Assembly (NCBI GenBank): GCA_037318855.1
Contig: CP134874.1
Location: forward strand, 3,968,598 to 4,032,597
Source: Candidatus Sedimenticola sp. (ex Thyasira tokunagai)
GTDB lineage: Bacteria; Pseudomonadota; Gammaproteobacteria; Chromatiales; Chromatiaceae
Direction: 5' to 3'
DNA: 64,000 nucleotides
Position 1 is the stretch's first letter, and every line of letters starts with the position of its first letter. This document shows, in pieces, positions 43,124 through 52,428 of the stretch. Both the position numbers and the translations under genes were made by a program. The notes under the pieces were generated by a model that was not told the origin of the DNA, ran no database searches, and saw nothing but the letters and a program-made list of their open reading frames with translations.

Positions 43124-44071
43124 ATGACAAACCTTAAGAAGAGAAAATCTGAAGTTAATGTGGGTGTCGATGTTGGTAAGTGGCTGCTGGATGTCTGCAT
43201 CTATGAAAAAGGGATTCATTGGCAGGATGAAAATACAGCGGATGGTATCAAAAGAATTTTGAAACGCCTCGCCTACTATCATGTTGAACGCCTGGTCATG
43301 GAGGCTACAGGCCGATATCAACTCGAACTGGCAGCCACAGCATACAAAAAGGGCATTCCTGTCTGCATCATCAAGCCACTATCAATACGACGCTATGCCG
43401 GAGCAATCGATCAACTGGCTAAAACAGATAAGATTGATGCTCAGGTCATAGCTGAGTTTGCCGCTGTCGTACAACCGTCACCGACACCTGCAGTCGGCAA
43501 GAACCTTCGTATTATCAAAGACCTGCTAGCAAGAAGAAGGCAGCTCATGGAGATGCGCACCAAGGAGTTGAACCGTGTGCAGATAATGGGGAAGAGTTCT
43601 GAGGCCTCATGCCGCCGTATCATTAAGAGCTTAGATGTTGAAATTTCCCGCATTGAGAAAAAGCTTGATCAGTACGTCAACAAGCAGCCTGAATGGGCTG
43701 ACCGGAAGGCGATACTGATGTCTGCGCCTGGTGTTGGGACCACATTGGCCTACACATTATTGGCCGACATGCCGGAGCTTGGGACCATGACAAACAAGCA
43801 GGCTGCCTCATTGGTAGGCGTTGCTCCTATCAACCGTGATAGCGGGAGGATGCGAGGCAAGAGACGTATCCAGGGCGGCAGAGCCTGTGTCAGAACCACA
43901 CTGTATATGGCGACGTTAAGTGCCACTCAGTGCAACCCGATTATCAAGGCTTTTTATCGTCAGCTTGTTGATCAGGGAAAGCATAAAAAAGTTGCCCTTA
44001 CAGCATGCATGCGCAAGTTCATCACCATGCTAAATGCTATGGTACGTGACCAGGTTGAGTGGGCCTATTGA
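43124..44071 (+). CDS. IS110-family transposase (DEDD recombinase)
   Basis: 315 residues: RuvC-like N-terminal DEDD domain (VGVDVGKWLLDVC, LVMEATGRYQLEL, KTDKIDAQVIAEF), a helical linker, and a C-terminal Transposase_20 domain with SAPGVGTTLAYTLLADMPEL, APINRDSGRMRGKRRIQGG containing the catalytic Ser, then RTTLYMATLSA. Full-length and intact, so the element may be active. Ribosome site AAGGTAGAG upstream of ATG 43124. Confidence 0.93.
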   Translation: MTNLKKRKSEVNVGVDVGKWLLDVCIYEKGIHWQDENTADGIKRILKRLAYYHVERLVMEATGRYQLELAATAYKKGIPVCIIKPLSIRRYAGAIDQLAKTDKIDAQVIAEFAAVVQPSPTPAVGKNLRIIKDLLARRRQLMEMRTKELNRVQIMGKSSEASCRRIIKSLDVEISRIEKKLDQYVNKQPEWADRKAILMSAPGVGTTLAYTLLADMPELGTMTNKQAASLVGVAPINRDSGRMRGKRRIQGGRACVRTTLYMATLSATQCNPIIKAFYRQLVDQGKHKKVALTACMRKFITMLNAMVRDQVEWAY

Positions 44072-44107
44072 ATTGTTAAAGAGCTGGTTTGACACCACAG
44101 TCGCTTG

Positions 44108-44602
44108 TTAAGCATTTTTTCTTTGACGCTTTTCAACTGCTCTAGTCGTGACAACTGCAATACCACCAACAACCAACGCACCACCAAGAAACTTGAGTAA
44201 CTTTGGATTCTCTGAAAGCATGCCTACTAGTGTTGCACCTGCAGCAGCGCCGCCCACACCAGCAACAACCTGCTTTGAAGTAACTTTCAGACCGGAGGTC
44301 CAATTGATGAAATGCTCACAGTTTTTTGATGTTACTGAGTATGCCCAAGTACCTATCTGTGAGCGTGCATCAGCTAACAACTGATGAATTGGTTTGGAAG
44401 TTTCAACGTTTGCAACGTAAGTGTTTTTTCCTTGTGTAACAACATCCCATGGTTCTTCTCGCACAGTTCCATTACGTTTTGTTGCCGAAATAAGCATTGG
44501 CTTTCCTTGATCGCATACTCGATCTGTTACGAGTGACCAATGCTGGTACACACCAAAATCGGTTACAACAACATCACCTGGATTTACAGCTAGTTCTTCC
44601 AT
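44108..44602 (-). CDS. LRAT/NlpC-P60-like domain protein with C-terminal membrane segment
   Basis: 164 residues. A permuted papain-fold (LRAT) domain with His in YQHWSLVTD and Cys in KNCEHFINWTSG, the classic pair for thiol acyltransfer or hydrolysis of lipids or peptides. A Gly/Ala-rich hydrophobic stretch (~residues 112-152, VVAGVGGAAAGATLVGML and FLGGALVVGGIAVVTT) and basic tail follow. The stop codon at 44108-44110 is at or within the IS110 right boundary, so the natural C-terminus may have been replaced. AT-rich codon use suggests import. Confidence 0.75.
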   Translation of the reverse strand: MEELAVNPGDVVVTDFGVYQHWSLVTDRVCDQGKPMLISATKRNGTVREEPWDVVTQGKNTYVANVETSKPIHQLLADARSQIGTWAYSVTSKNCEHFINWTSGLKVTSKQVVAGVGGAAAGATLVGMLSENPKLLKFLGGALVVGGIAVVTTRAVEKRQRKNA

Positions 44603-45051
44603 GATTTTTACCTATTAATTGGGAATGATGTTCTTTATATATGGGCGAATCCACAATTCCCAATACCTTTCTATTTTTGCTTAACAGTTTTATTAGGTTG
44701 CCGGCACGTTTTCTGACATAGGCCCCTGACACGACTGCTGACATAGGCCGCCAATCGATCAACTCAGGGCAACAATTAAATTTCTTACCAGACAGGAGGG
44801 GTAGTGATCAGCTTCCTGCCAGAGAATAATATTCCTTAGCTATCCCAAGGCTAACAGAGAGTTGGGGGTTTTTAAACAGGTTAAGCTTTGCAGGGCATAG
44901 CATTTTGTAGGAGTTAACTTGTTCGCTACTGGCACCGAGGCATGTCCATCGCGAACAAGTTTGCTCCTACAGGTGCAACACCTACCTGTCGGGCAGGTTT
45001 CAGGATTTTTTACGCACGCCAATCAGGCAGATGTAATTTGGAACAAACGTC
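44603..45051. other. Intergenic region with a REP element
   Basis: About 450 bp between the LRAT gene (read away from it) and the HIT-like gene. It holds the REP copy at 44906-44971. Around 44710-44760 the sequence CTGACATAGGCCCCTGACAC followed by CTGACATAGGCC repeats twice, a small direct repeat of unknown origin. No gene is convincing. Confidence 0.4.
44906..44971. repeat. REP element, family GTAGGAG-GAACAAG
   Basis: TGTAGGAGTTAACTTGTTCG pairs with CGAACAAGTTTGCTCCTACA around CACCGAGGCATGTCC. Same family as 36613 and 62408. Confidence 0.8.
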
Positions 45052-46089
45052 TTAAGTAGTAGTTCCAGCTGCGGCCAGCGCCCTGGTCAGATCCTTCTCT
45101 GTCAGCCGCAGGAAGGCCGCATGGTCGAACAGGGAGAAACTGCCCATCATCTCATGCCAGGCAAAACCGCTGCTCCAGGGGGCTACGGGTACGCTCCCCT
45201 GCTGTTGTCGTGGGGTGCAGTAGAGCATACCGGGGAGGTAGGCGAGATTGTAGGCCCTCTGCTCCTGGTGAAGCCCATTGAGATACTCCCAGGCCTCTGA
45301 CTTTGAGCTGAAGGGTTTGCACTCTACCGGGTAGTTGATGACGCCACCGTTGTGCCGCCAGCGGGGGCGGGCTATCGGCAGCGGTCGGCTGCGCACGAAC
45401 ATCTGAAAATGAAGGTGGTTGACCGATGCGTACGCACCATAGCTGTTATAGCCAAAGCCGACCCCCTCTATTTTCTCACCCAGCTGCTCGGTCAACTCCC
45501 AGATGTAGTCATGGTCCTCTTTCCGTAGAAACTGCTGATTACCCTCTTGATGCTCGGGTACCAGCAGACCGTGAAGTTCAACAAAGGGGAACTTATTGTA
45601 GAAAAGTGCCGAGTTGCGCCCAAAGAGCTCTCCCTGCCAAAAAATCTCTTTTGCTAAAAAAGGCTTGGCGAAATGAAAGCCATCAGGATTAAAAGGGGCT
45701 TGGATACCTTCGATCAATCCACCTGAGATACGGGGTGGGCGAAATGAGCGCAGTGGATTGTATTGCACCTCCCAGGGACCTTGGCGGTGAAAGGCGGTGT
45801 GTTCCAGGCCATCAAAACCCAATGCCAGCAGTTGCCTGAATACATCCAGATCATCCGCCGCCCCCTCTGCTTCCAGCCCGAGCCGCTGCTGTTCATGATA
45901 GGCAGAAGCCAGCATCTCAAACTTTTTGCGCAGAGGCTGTGCCAGGTGAGCCCAGATCTTAATATCAAAACCGGCATTGGCCAGCACCAGGATATAGACA
46001 CCCAGTTCATCATGGCTATGCAGCAACTGCTCAAGCCCCGCCTTGAAGGCATCTCGAAATGTTGCTCTAGAAGAGAAGGGAGAGTGCAT
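45052..46089 (-). CDS. HIT-like (GalT/ATP adenylyltransferase fold) protein
   Basis: 345 residues. NSALFYNKFPFVELHGLLVPEH and VNHLHFQMFVRSRPLP (H-x-H motif) place it in the HIT superfamily near GDP-sugar phosphorylases and DUF4922-type proteins, which carry out nucleotidyl transfer through the second His. Substrate cannot be told. Start ATG 46087-46089. The downstream neighbour, a metal permease, is a separate unit about 75 bp away on the same strand. Confidence 0.7.
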   Translation of the reverse strand: MHSPFSSRATFRDAFKAGLEQLLHSHDELGVYILVLANAGFDIKIWAHLAQPLRKKFEMLASAYHEQQRLGLEAEGAADDLDVFRQLLALGFDGLEHTAFHRQGPWEVQYNPLRSFRPPRISGGLIEGIQAPFNPDGFHFAKPFLAKEIFWQGELFGRNSALFYNKFPFVELHGLLVPEHQEGNQQFLRKEDHDYIWELTEQLGEKIEGVGFGYNSYGAYASVNHLHFQMFVRSRPLPIARPRWRHNGGVINYPVECKPFSSKSEAWEYLNGLHQEQRAYNLAYLPGMLYCTPRQQQGSVPVAPWSSGFAWHEMMGSFSLFDHAAFLRLTEKDLTRALAAAGTTT

Positions 46090-46165
46090 TGTGATATTCC
46101 TGGGTCAACCAGCCAGGATTTATAGCGTAATAACAGGAAAAATCACAGCGCTTATAAAAATCCAA

Positions 46166-47257
46166 CTATTCACAGCAACTACCGCCGTCCCCACCCTTAT
46201 CACCGGCTAATCGTCGGCGCAGTGGTTTTATCGCCAGCACCACCAGCAGCAACAGACTGAACATGGAGATAAGCCCCACCTCCTCTTCAGCACCGTCGCT
46301 TTGAGACATGCCCATCAGAGGATCAAAGGCAAAGAGCGTAACTGCGCCATCAAGCAGCAAGCCCAGCAGGAGACTGGCCCCACAGATACCGGCGAGATAG
46401 GCAAACAGTGCACTCTTCCCCAGTTCCCGCTTTACCAACACCAAGCCTGCGAAATTGGTTGCTGGCCCCGCCAGAAGAAATACCAGCACGGTACCGGGAG
46501 AGACACCAGCGTAGAGCATGGCGAGGGCCAGTGGTGTGCTGGCAGTAGCACAGACATACATCGGCACGGAGATCAGCATAATCAGCAACATCGCCGGCAG
46601 GCCGCCGCCCCACTCCATCAGCAGGCCGGGGGGCGCCAACGTCACCACCAGCCCGGCCGCCAGAATACCTACAGTGAGCCACAGAGAGAGATCATCCAGG
46701 AGATCGGTAAAGGCGTAGACAATGCCATCAAGTGTGCGGTGTAACAGGCCCGGCGACCCAATCTTCACTTCCCCCACTGCGGCACAGCCGCAACTGCTTG
46801 AGCTGCTGCAAGAGGAGGCTGGAATTACTTCATCAATTTCAGCTCTCCTGTCACCAACCTCTGTAGCCCCCACCATCAAACCGGCGGTAACGGCCGACAG
46901 CACCGCCGCCAGTGGCCGAATAACAGCCAGAAACGGCCCCAGCAGCACCCAGGAGAGTGCAACCGAATCGACACCGGTCTCGGGCGTGGCAATAAGGAAG
47001 GAGGTTGTGGATGCCCGCGAAGCACCCGAACGACGCAGGGAGAAGGCCGCAGGCAACGTAGAGCATGAGCAGAGCGGCAGGGGTGCCCCGATCAGCGCCG
47101 CCCGCACCACCGGCCCAAAGCCACTGCCACCAAGGGAACGTCCCACCAGATCCATCGGCAGCCAGGCTCGTATCAAGCCCGCCGCCAGCAGACCGAAAAG
47201 CAGCCAGGGGGCAGAGTCGAGTGCCAGTGCCAAACTGTTGTTGAGAAACTGTTCCAT
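46166..47257 (-). CDS. SO_0444/ArsP-like permease (Cu/Zn efflux type)
   Basis: 363 residues, about ten membrane helices in two repeats. GAPLPLCSCSTLPAAFSLRR and VPMYVCATASTPLALAML are the paired signature loops of the DUF318 permease family; the central cytoplasmic or periplasmic loop is Cys-rich (SSCSSSSSCGCAA) and the C-terminus ends GSCCE, suiting metal binding. Members near arsR/thioredoxin export arsenicals; this subfamily is linked with Cu/Zn. No regulator is adjacent. Confidence 0.8.
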   Translation of the reverse strand: MEQFLNNSLALALDSAPWLLFGLLAAGLIRAWLPMDLVGRSLGGSGFGPVVRAALIGAPLPLCSCSTLPAAFSLRRSGASRASTTSFLIATPETGVDSVALSWVLLGPFLAVIRPLAAVLSAVTAGLMVGATEVGDRRAEIDEVIPASSCSSSSSCGCAAVGEVKIGSPGLLHRTLDGIVYAFTDLLDDLSLWLTVGILAAGLVVTLAPPGLLMEWGGGLPAMLLIMLISVPMYVCATASTPLALAMLYAGVSPGTVLVFLLAGPATNFAGLVLVKRELGKSALFAYLAGICGASLLLGLLLDGAVTLFAFDPLMGMSQSDGAEEEVGLISMFSLLLLVVLAIKPLRRRLAGDKGGDGGSCCE

Positions 47258-47343
47258 GGGGTGTTCACAACAACACCCCGGCCATGGAAAGTCAACCTGC
47301 TGATTTCAGTGGGAATTATCTAGCCTGAAGTGTAGTGTCCACC

Positions 47344-47577
47344 TCAGTGGCGATGCTTCTTCTTCGTTTCAGGCACAGGATCGACACCCCCTTCATGGAA
47401 TGGGTGGCAGCGGGATACACGCTTGATTGCCAGCCACACTCCCGCCAAGGCACCATGGCGCTCTATCGCCTCCTGGGCATACTCAGAGCAGGTGGGGTAA
47501 TAACGGCAGTTGTTGCCGAGAAATGGGCTGATGAGGTAGCTATAGCCCTTCACCAGCAGGATCAGCAGACGTTTCAT
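47344..47577 (-). CDS. yidD: YidD membrane protein insertion efficiency factor
   Basis: 77 residues from ATG 47575-47577 with the family core LVKGYSYLISPFLGNNCRYYPTCSEYAQEAIERHG and KRVSRCHPF. It forms an amphipathic peripheral membrane protein that helps YidC insert proteins. It normally lies in the rpmH-rnpA-yidD-yidC cluster; here it stands alone, away from those genes. A seven-residue upstream extension is possible but less likely. Confidence 0.9.
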   Translation of the reverse strand: MKRLLILLVKGYSYLISPFLGNNCRYYPTCSEYAQEAIERHGALAGVWLAIKRVSRCHPFHEGGVDPVPETKKKHRH

Positions 47578-47734
47578 GGAATTATACTTTCGGCGCAATG
47601 CGCCCTACGGGAGAGTGGAACTGACCAAAAAGTTGCAGGGATGTTATCTTATCCGCCTGAAAAAAGCAGTATGAACCCCACAGGCAACTACTTACAGCTC
47701 GGTTTTTTACCTGGTATATAGCACGGACCCCATT

Positions 47735-48325
47735 ATGAGCAGCGGCAACCTGATCCTTTACCCCACCGACTCCACGGCTACACCACCTGTTGATACACTG
47801 GCACAGCTGTTGGTGGAGATGGGTCTGGCCGGCGATCGACAGCAGGATGAAGGGTATGTCTACTTCACAGGGGAGCGCTTTCTGCAGTTGATCACCTTTC
47901 TCGGCTGCTCGCCCTTTGTACGTATGGAGCCAAAGGATGAGAACGACCTGGACTACTGCCATATCCGGCTGCTGCTTCACTCGGACGCCCCCAGACTGCT
48001 CTTTGGGAAAAATACCAGACCACCCCGCTGTCCCGGTTGTGGCAAAGGGATTGGCGACTGGCTTAACAGGTTAACCAATGAGGCTGCCCCAACGGGCTGG
48101 GAGTGTCCAAACTGCAGCCGACCGCTGGAGCCCGCCGAATTGAAGTGGCGTCAACAAGCCGGTTTTAGCCGTCTTTTTGTGGTGATTCCGGGGATATTTC
48201 CCAGCGAGGCGGTGCCCCTGCCGGAGCTACTCAACAAGCTGTCTGAAATGGGAGGTGAGTGGAGCTACTTCTATGCTCAAGAGCCGCAGATTCAGTCCGG
48301 TAAGGGAGTACAGTCACTGTTCTAG
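47735..48325 (+). CDS. Zinc-ribbon protein of unknown function
   Basis: 196 residues. A central rubredoxin-like pair of knuckles, CPGCGKGIGDW and CPNCSRPL (residues ~98-130), suggests one zinc ion. The N-terminal half (LIDTLAQLLVEMGL-like, YFTGERFLQLITFLGCSPFV) and the C-terminal half (SRLFVVIPGIFPSEAVPL) are otherwise unfamiliar. It is convergent with the diguanylate cyclase, with 20 bp between stops. Relatives occur in Thiotrichales/Chromatiales as conserved hypotheticals, from memory only. Confidence 0.6.
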   Translation: MSSGNLILYPTDSTATPPVDTLAQLLVEMGLAGDRQQDEGYVYFTGERFLQLITFLGCSPFVRMEPKDENDLDYCHIRLLLHSDAPRLLFGKNTRPPRCPGCGKGIGDWLNRLTNEAAPTGWECPNCSRPLEPAELKWRQQAGFSRLFVVIPGIFPSEAVPLPELLNKLSEMGGEWSYFYAQEPQIQSGKGVQSLF

Positions 48326-48344
48326 TGTAGTGTTCCATACTAAA

Positions 48345-49882
48345 CTAGCCACTGACAAAACAGTTTTTTCCCTGCCGCTTGGCTTGGTAAAGAGCCTTGT
48401 CGGCCCGCACAAAGACATCCTCCGGCACATCTTCACCGGTAAAAACACTGAGCCCACAGGAGGCCGTCACCTCAATCCGCTTGTTGCCGGAGTGAAGGCC
48501 ACTCCCCTGCACTTCGAGCCGAATCTGGTCAGCGAGCGTTTCAGCAGCCGCCTTGTTGGCACCGGTAAGCAGGATGACGAACTCCTCGCCACCATAGCGC
48601 GCAATAAAATCGGTCTCGCGCAGTCGTTTTTTCAACGCCTGCCCGATGGCAACCAGTGCTCTATCCCCGGATTTGTGTCCAAAGCGATCATTGATCTGCT
48701 TGAAGTTATCCACGTCCCACATCATCAGGGTCAGGGGCTCACCAAAGCGCCTCCAGCGGGCGAACTCCTGGGCCAGCCTCTCATCATAAGCCATGCGATT
48801 GGGCAGGCCGGTAAGTGAATCTGTGGTCGCCTGAATGTGGGCGTCGACCACCTTCCTCTGCAGTTCCAGGCTCTCACGCTCCACCTCATGGAGTCGCTCC
48901 CGCAATTTTCGTTCATTATCCTCAGCCAGGCGGTGGAGCTGTTCCTCTGTCTCGATATAGGAGGCCATTTCTCCTTCGATGGCATCCAGACACCCTGCCA
49001 CCCCCTCCTGGAGTTGATCCAGCGTGCCAGCTGAGGCTATCCCCTGGCGTATCCCTCCGGTCTGTTCTGAGATCACCTGATTCAGTGTCTGAGCATCTTC
49101 AAACGACTTTTCGCGCAACTGGTGGCCATCATTGACCTGCCGGTCAATCTGCCGCTGCTTTGCCGTCAAACCTTCCAGGAAATCCTCGGTGGCGATAATT
49201 TCAGAATGGGTATAGCTAAGACTACCCGCCAGCAGTGAGAAAAGTTGCCCCATAACCCCGACCCAGGCACTTTCATCCTTTTCGCCATCGAGACCGGCTG
49301 CCAGTCCAGCGATCTCACTGGTCAGCTGCCCCGGCCAGCTCTGTTTCTCCAGCAGCGCCAATAGCTGCTGATTCGGTCGTATTCTCTCCCCGTCACCGGA
49401 TGACTTCCTTCCACCGGTGAAGAGATTGCCCAATATCCCCCTCCGGGGGCTCGTCGACTTGCCGGTGGCAAGTAGTTTCAGCAGTTCATCAAGTTGATTA
49501 TCGGTCACCGCCGCCGGATTACTCACCATATCTTGAGCCAGTAACTTCAGCCGCTCGGTACTACCCGACTGCTGATGAATGCGTTGCTGGATACGACTGA
49601 ACAGGTCGGTGCCGCTCAGGGGGGGGAGCCGGATGAGGCAGCGCTGCTCCTGATAAGGGCATCGATGATTCCGCTCAACCGACTATCGGCATCCGCCCCG
49701 GACGGGGCTCGGACAGCCTGCCGCAGTAATGCAAGATGAGGATCGAGCAGTGGATCGAGACCGTCAGCGGCGAGGGTCAGCTGCACCAGAGCACGGCGTA
49801 ACCGGCTTTCACTCTCATCGGCACGATCAAGCTCAGCAGCGTGTTGTTGTTCGAGTTGAAGACAGCGCTCTTTCCAGTCCAA
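48345..49882 (-). pseudogene. Diguanylate cyclase (DgcH/PA5487-like) with a frameshift at a C8 run
   Basis: The first frame (ATG 49880-49882) gives 88 residues, MDWKERCLQLEQQHAAEL onward, then a TGA at 49616-49618. The rest continues in another frame from just past the run of eight C residues (minus strand; G8 at 49619-49626): LSGTDLFSRIQQRIHQQ, then a coiled coil and a GGDEF domain with RYGGEEFVILL and an inhibitory RETD. With nine (or six) C residues the two parts join as one protein of about 510 residues, the normal length for this family. Either a sequencing slip, an inactivating mutation or slippage-based switching. The neighbours (endonuclease/phosphatase, dsbA, cytochrome c4) match the Pseudomonas order around PA5487. 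Confidence 0.75.
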
Positions 49883-49896
49883 GTGACTCTCCGTGC

Positions 49897-50664
49897 CTAT
49901 GCAGCCAGATCAAGCCCCTCTGGAATAATGATATCTATGCCAATCGGTAGATGATCTGACAATGGGTAATCAACCACACGAGCATTTTCCACCGACAGCG
50001 TCTCCGAGACCAGAATATGATCGAGTTTTCGCGCCGGCTGCCAGCTTGGGAAAGTGCTCCTATCGCATACAGGTTCGTGGAGGTTGGCGCTCTCAGTAAG
50101 GTAGCGCAACTCCTTTGACATGCAGCTGCAGTTCAGGTCGCCCATTATAACCACATGACGAAGCCCCTTGACCAGTTCGCTGACAAAGGCGACCTGCTTA
50201 AGACGTGCCCGCCGCCCAAGCGCCAGATGGATAATGCATATCGACAGTCCCTCATCGCCACCGAAATTGCACAGTATTGCGCCGCGCCCCGGCAACCCGG
50301 GAAGCTTGTATTCACTAATGTGGCTCGGTTTCATCCTGCTCAACAAACCATTGCTGTGTTGCGCCAGCTTGCCGAGGTTGCGATTTACCTGTTTGTACCA
50401 ATGGGGAAATCCCGCTTGATGGGCGAGATAAGCGGTCTGATCGACAAAACCGGTTCGCAGACTCCCGGAGTCCACCTCCTGAAGCCCGACAAGGTCATAG
50501 CCTTTGATGACATCAGCAATGCGGTTGAGGTTACCAATTCGTTCACGGTGAGGCAGCACCTGCTTCCAGCTTTGGGTTACATACTCCCGGTAGTGCTGAG
50601 TATCGACCCCCGTCTGGATATTGTAACTGAGCAATTTCAGGCGCTTCAAGTAATCCCTCGGCAC
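49897..50664 (-). CDS. Endonuclease/exonuclease/phosphatase family protein
   Basis: 255 residues of the EEP fold: LKLLSYNIQTGV, VGLQEVDSGS (catalytic Glu), SICIIHLALG, VVIMGDLNCS (Asp and Asn), KLDHILVS and SDHLPIGIDI (His). These proteins hydrolyse phosphodiesters of nucleic acids or inositol lipids. It lies between the frameshifted cyclase and dsbA, the conserved Pseudomonas order, though its role is unknown. Start ATG 50662-50664; the cyclase begins 14 bases beyond its stop. Confidence 0.88.
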   Translation of the reverse strand: MPRDYLKRLKLLSYNIQTGVDTQHYREYVTQSWKQVLPHRERIGNLNRIADVIKGYDLVGLQEVDSGSLRTGFVDQTAYLAHQAGFPHWYKQVNRNLGKLAQHSNGLLSRMKPSHISEYKLPGLPGRGAILCNFGGDEGLSICIIHLALGRRARLKQVAFVSELVKGLRHVVIMGDLNCSCMSKELRYLTESANLHEPVCDRSTFPSWQPARKLDHILVSETLSVENARVVDYPLSDHLPIGIDIIIPEGLDLAA

Positions 50665-50941
50665 TGACTATGTTTATTATTCAACAGGTTAAGTCTACAT
50701 GGCAGTTATTAAAGAAACTTCTGAATAAACCATGAGCAGCCGCCTTGCTCTCAGGTTTACCCAGGGAACTTCTGAACGAATCATGATCACGGCCTCGGCC
50801 TTGACCTCCTGCGTCACTCTGCCACCCGCATCCAAGCAGTCGTACGCCGGGACGACGAATAGTCTCTATTCCGGGTGGATACTCACTGTTCAGCATAGTC
50901 TCTATTTACACCGATGGGTGAGCAAAACGATATCCTTACGG

Positions 50942-51583
50942 TTATTTCACGCCTTTTGCCGCACGAACCTTCTCAATCAAATGGCCAGTCACCTGCATCA
51001 TAAGGTTACCGGAGAGACCGCTAACACTGTATTTGCCATCAATGATTATGGCGGGTACGCCATGAACATCATATTTTCCGGCAAGTTTGGCAGCCCTCCT
51101 TACCGGGAGTTTGACACCATTGGAGTTCATCAGCTTGCGGAACTCATCTACCGCCACACCCTGCTCTTCGAGAAACGCTTCCATCTCACCCTGCGTCTTG
51201 AGGGCCTTACCCTTGTCATGCATGGCGCTGAATATCTTCTCATGCAGACCATCACCCAGCCCCATCATCTTCAGTGCATAGAAGGTCTTACCATGAAGGA
51301 TTCTGGTGGGACCGCTTAGCAACGCTGGAAAGCGGATAAAATCAACGTACTCCGGTTTAGTCTCCAGCCACTTCTCCAGGAAGGGCTCCAGCACATAGCA
51401 GTGGGGGCAGCCGTACCAGAAAAACTCCATCACCATTACTCGGTCACCCGAGGCACCGGGCTGTTCAGGGATGATAAATGAGTAGTGCACATCCTCTTTA
51501 AACTGTTCGCCCAACGCCTGAAGAGGCGCAAAGAGGGTCATGGAGGCTAGCAGCAGAAACAGGGTACAGGCGCTTTTTTTCAT
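50942..51583 (-). CDS. dsbA: Thiol:disulfide interchange protein DsbA
   Basis: 213 residues: signal peptide (~1-22), then a thioredoxin fold with FFWYGCPHCYVLEPFLEKW (CPHC active site) and cis-Pro in HGVPAIIIDGKY. DsbA oxidises cysteines in periplasmic proteins. The adjacent cytochrome c4 gene is a typical neighbour. Region 50665-50941 holds no gene. Confidence 0.94.
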   Translation of the reverse strand: MKKSACTLFLLLASMTLFAPLQALGEQFKEDVHYSFIIPEQPGASGDRVMVMEFFWYGCPHCYVLEPFLEKWLETKPEYVDFIRFPALLSGPTRILHGKTFYALKMMGLGDGLHEKIFSAMHDKGKALKTQGEMEAFLEEQGVAVDEFRKLMNSNGVKLPVRRAAKLAGKYDVHGVPAIIIDGKYSVSGLSGNLMMQVTGHLIEKVRAAKGVK

Positions 51584-51735
51584 ATTATTACCTTTGGAGC
51601 TGAACGGTGTCGGAGAATAGTATCAGGCGGGCGCAAAACCGACCATATATTGCTACGACCCTGGAGGCGGGTGCTGGTTCACCGGTGGGAGAAAAATATC
51701 TAAGAAAAAACCTCTCGTTAACCACCTGGAAACGT

Positions 51736-51762
51736 CAAAGGGCGGCCATCGGCCGCCCTTTG
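51736..51762. terminator. Terminator after cytochrome c4
   Basis: CAAAGGGCGGCC-ATC-GGCCGCCCTTTG, a strong perfect hairpin between the cytochrome c4 stop and the dsbA promoter region. Confidence 0.85.
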
Positions 51763-51822
51763 CAGAGGGGTACCTAAGATACCCCAACTGTTTTAACCGC
51801 TATATACCAATAGCGGCTGAAA

Positions 51823-52428
51823 TTAACGCAGACCCTGCAGATACTGTGCAACCGCCGCAATCTCTTCATCGGTCATGCGGGCGACAACACCTCTCATCAT
51901 TTCACCGCTATCGTTGGCACGAGTACCACTACGGAAATCTTTCAAGGCTTTCGTCAGGTAGTCTGCGTGCTGGCCGCCTATACGGGGGAAGTTCGCACCG
52001 GGATTACCCTGTCCGGCAGGACCGTGGCACGCCATACAGGCGGCAACACCGGTGGCGCCGTTGCCACCACGGTAAATTTTACCACCCAGCTCCGCCTGCG
52101 CCTGAGCAGTGGTGCCACTGCTCTGATTTTGGCTGGAGAAGTAAGCAGCCAGATCCGCCACGTCCTGATCAGCCAAAGGCATCGCCATGGCGGTCATCAG
52201 AGGGTCTTTACGGGTTCCTGCTTTGAAATCAGCAATCTGCTTCTGAATGTAGCTGGGATGCTGTCCAGCCAGTTTTGGCCAAATCGGATTGGGGCTGTTG
52301 CCATCAGGGCCATGGCACGCCATACAGGTTGCGGATTTGGTCTTGCCCGCCGCCGCGTCGCCAGCGGCCTGGATGGTACCGCTACTGATTGCCAAAACGA
52401 TAGAAACTGAAACTAGCCATTTATTCAT
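51823..52428 (-). CDS. Di-haem cytochrome c4
   Basis: 201 residues from ATG 52426-52428: signal peptide ending TIQA, then two similar haem domains, each with CMACHGPDG or CMACHGPAG (residues ~35 and ~132) and a Met ligand region (LMTAMAMPLAD; EMMRGVVARM). Cytochrome c4 passes electrons from the bc1 complex to terminal oxidases in the periplasm. An upstream frame extension of 24 residues lacks a signal and is not used. Confidence 0.94.
   Translation of the reverse strand: MNKWLVSVSIVLAISSGTIQAAGDAAAGKTKSATCMACHGPDGNSPNPIWPKLAGQHPSYIQKQIADFKAGTRKDPLMTAMAMPLADQDVADLAAYFSSQNQSSGTTAQAQAELGGKIYRGGNGATGVAACMACHGPAGQGNPGANFPRIGGQHADYLTKALKDFRSGTRANDSGEMMRGVVARMTDEEIAAVAQYLQGLR

Larger units (their letters stand above)
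42960..44105 (+). mobile_element. IS110-family insertion sequence (approximate ends)
   Basis: Transposase gene 43124-44071 with about 160 bp of noncoding DNA before it and about 35 bp after it. A longer 5' than 3' noncoding end is the IS110-subgroup layout, in which the bridge RNA comes from the left end. There are no clear terminal inverted repeats, as expected. Ends are estimated; the right end falls close to the stop codon of the LRAT gene. Confidence 0.75.

Noticed and set aside
44574..44762. 62-codon minus-strand frame upstream of the LRAT gene
   Set aside because: Overlaps the LRAT start, no family features; includes a short direct repeat of CTGACATAGGCC instead.
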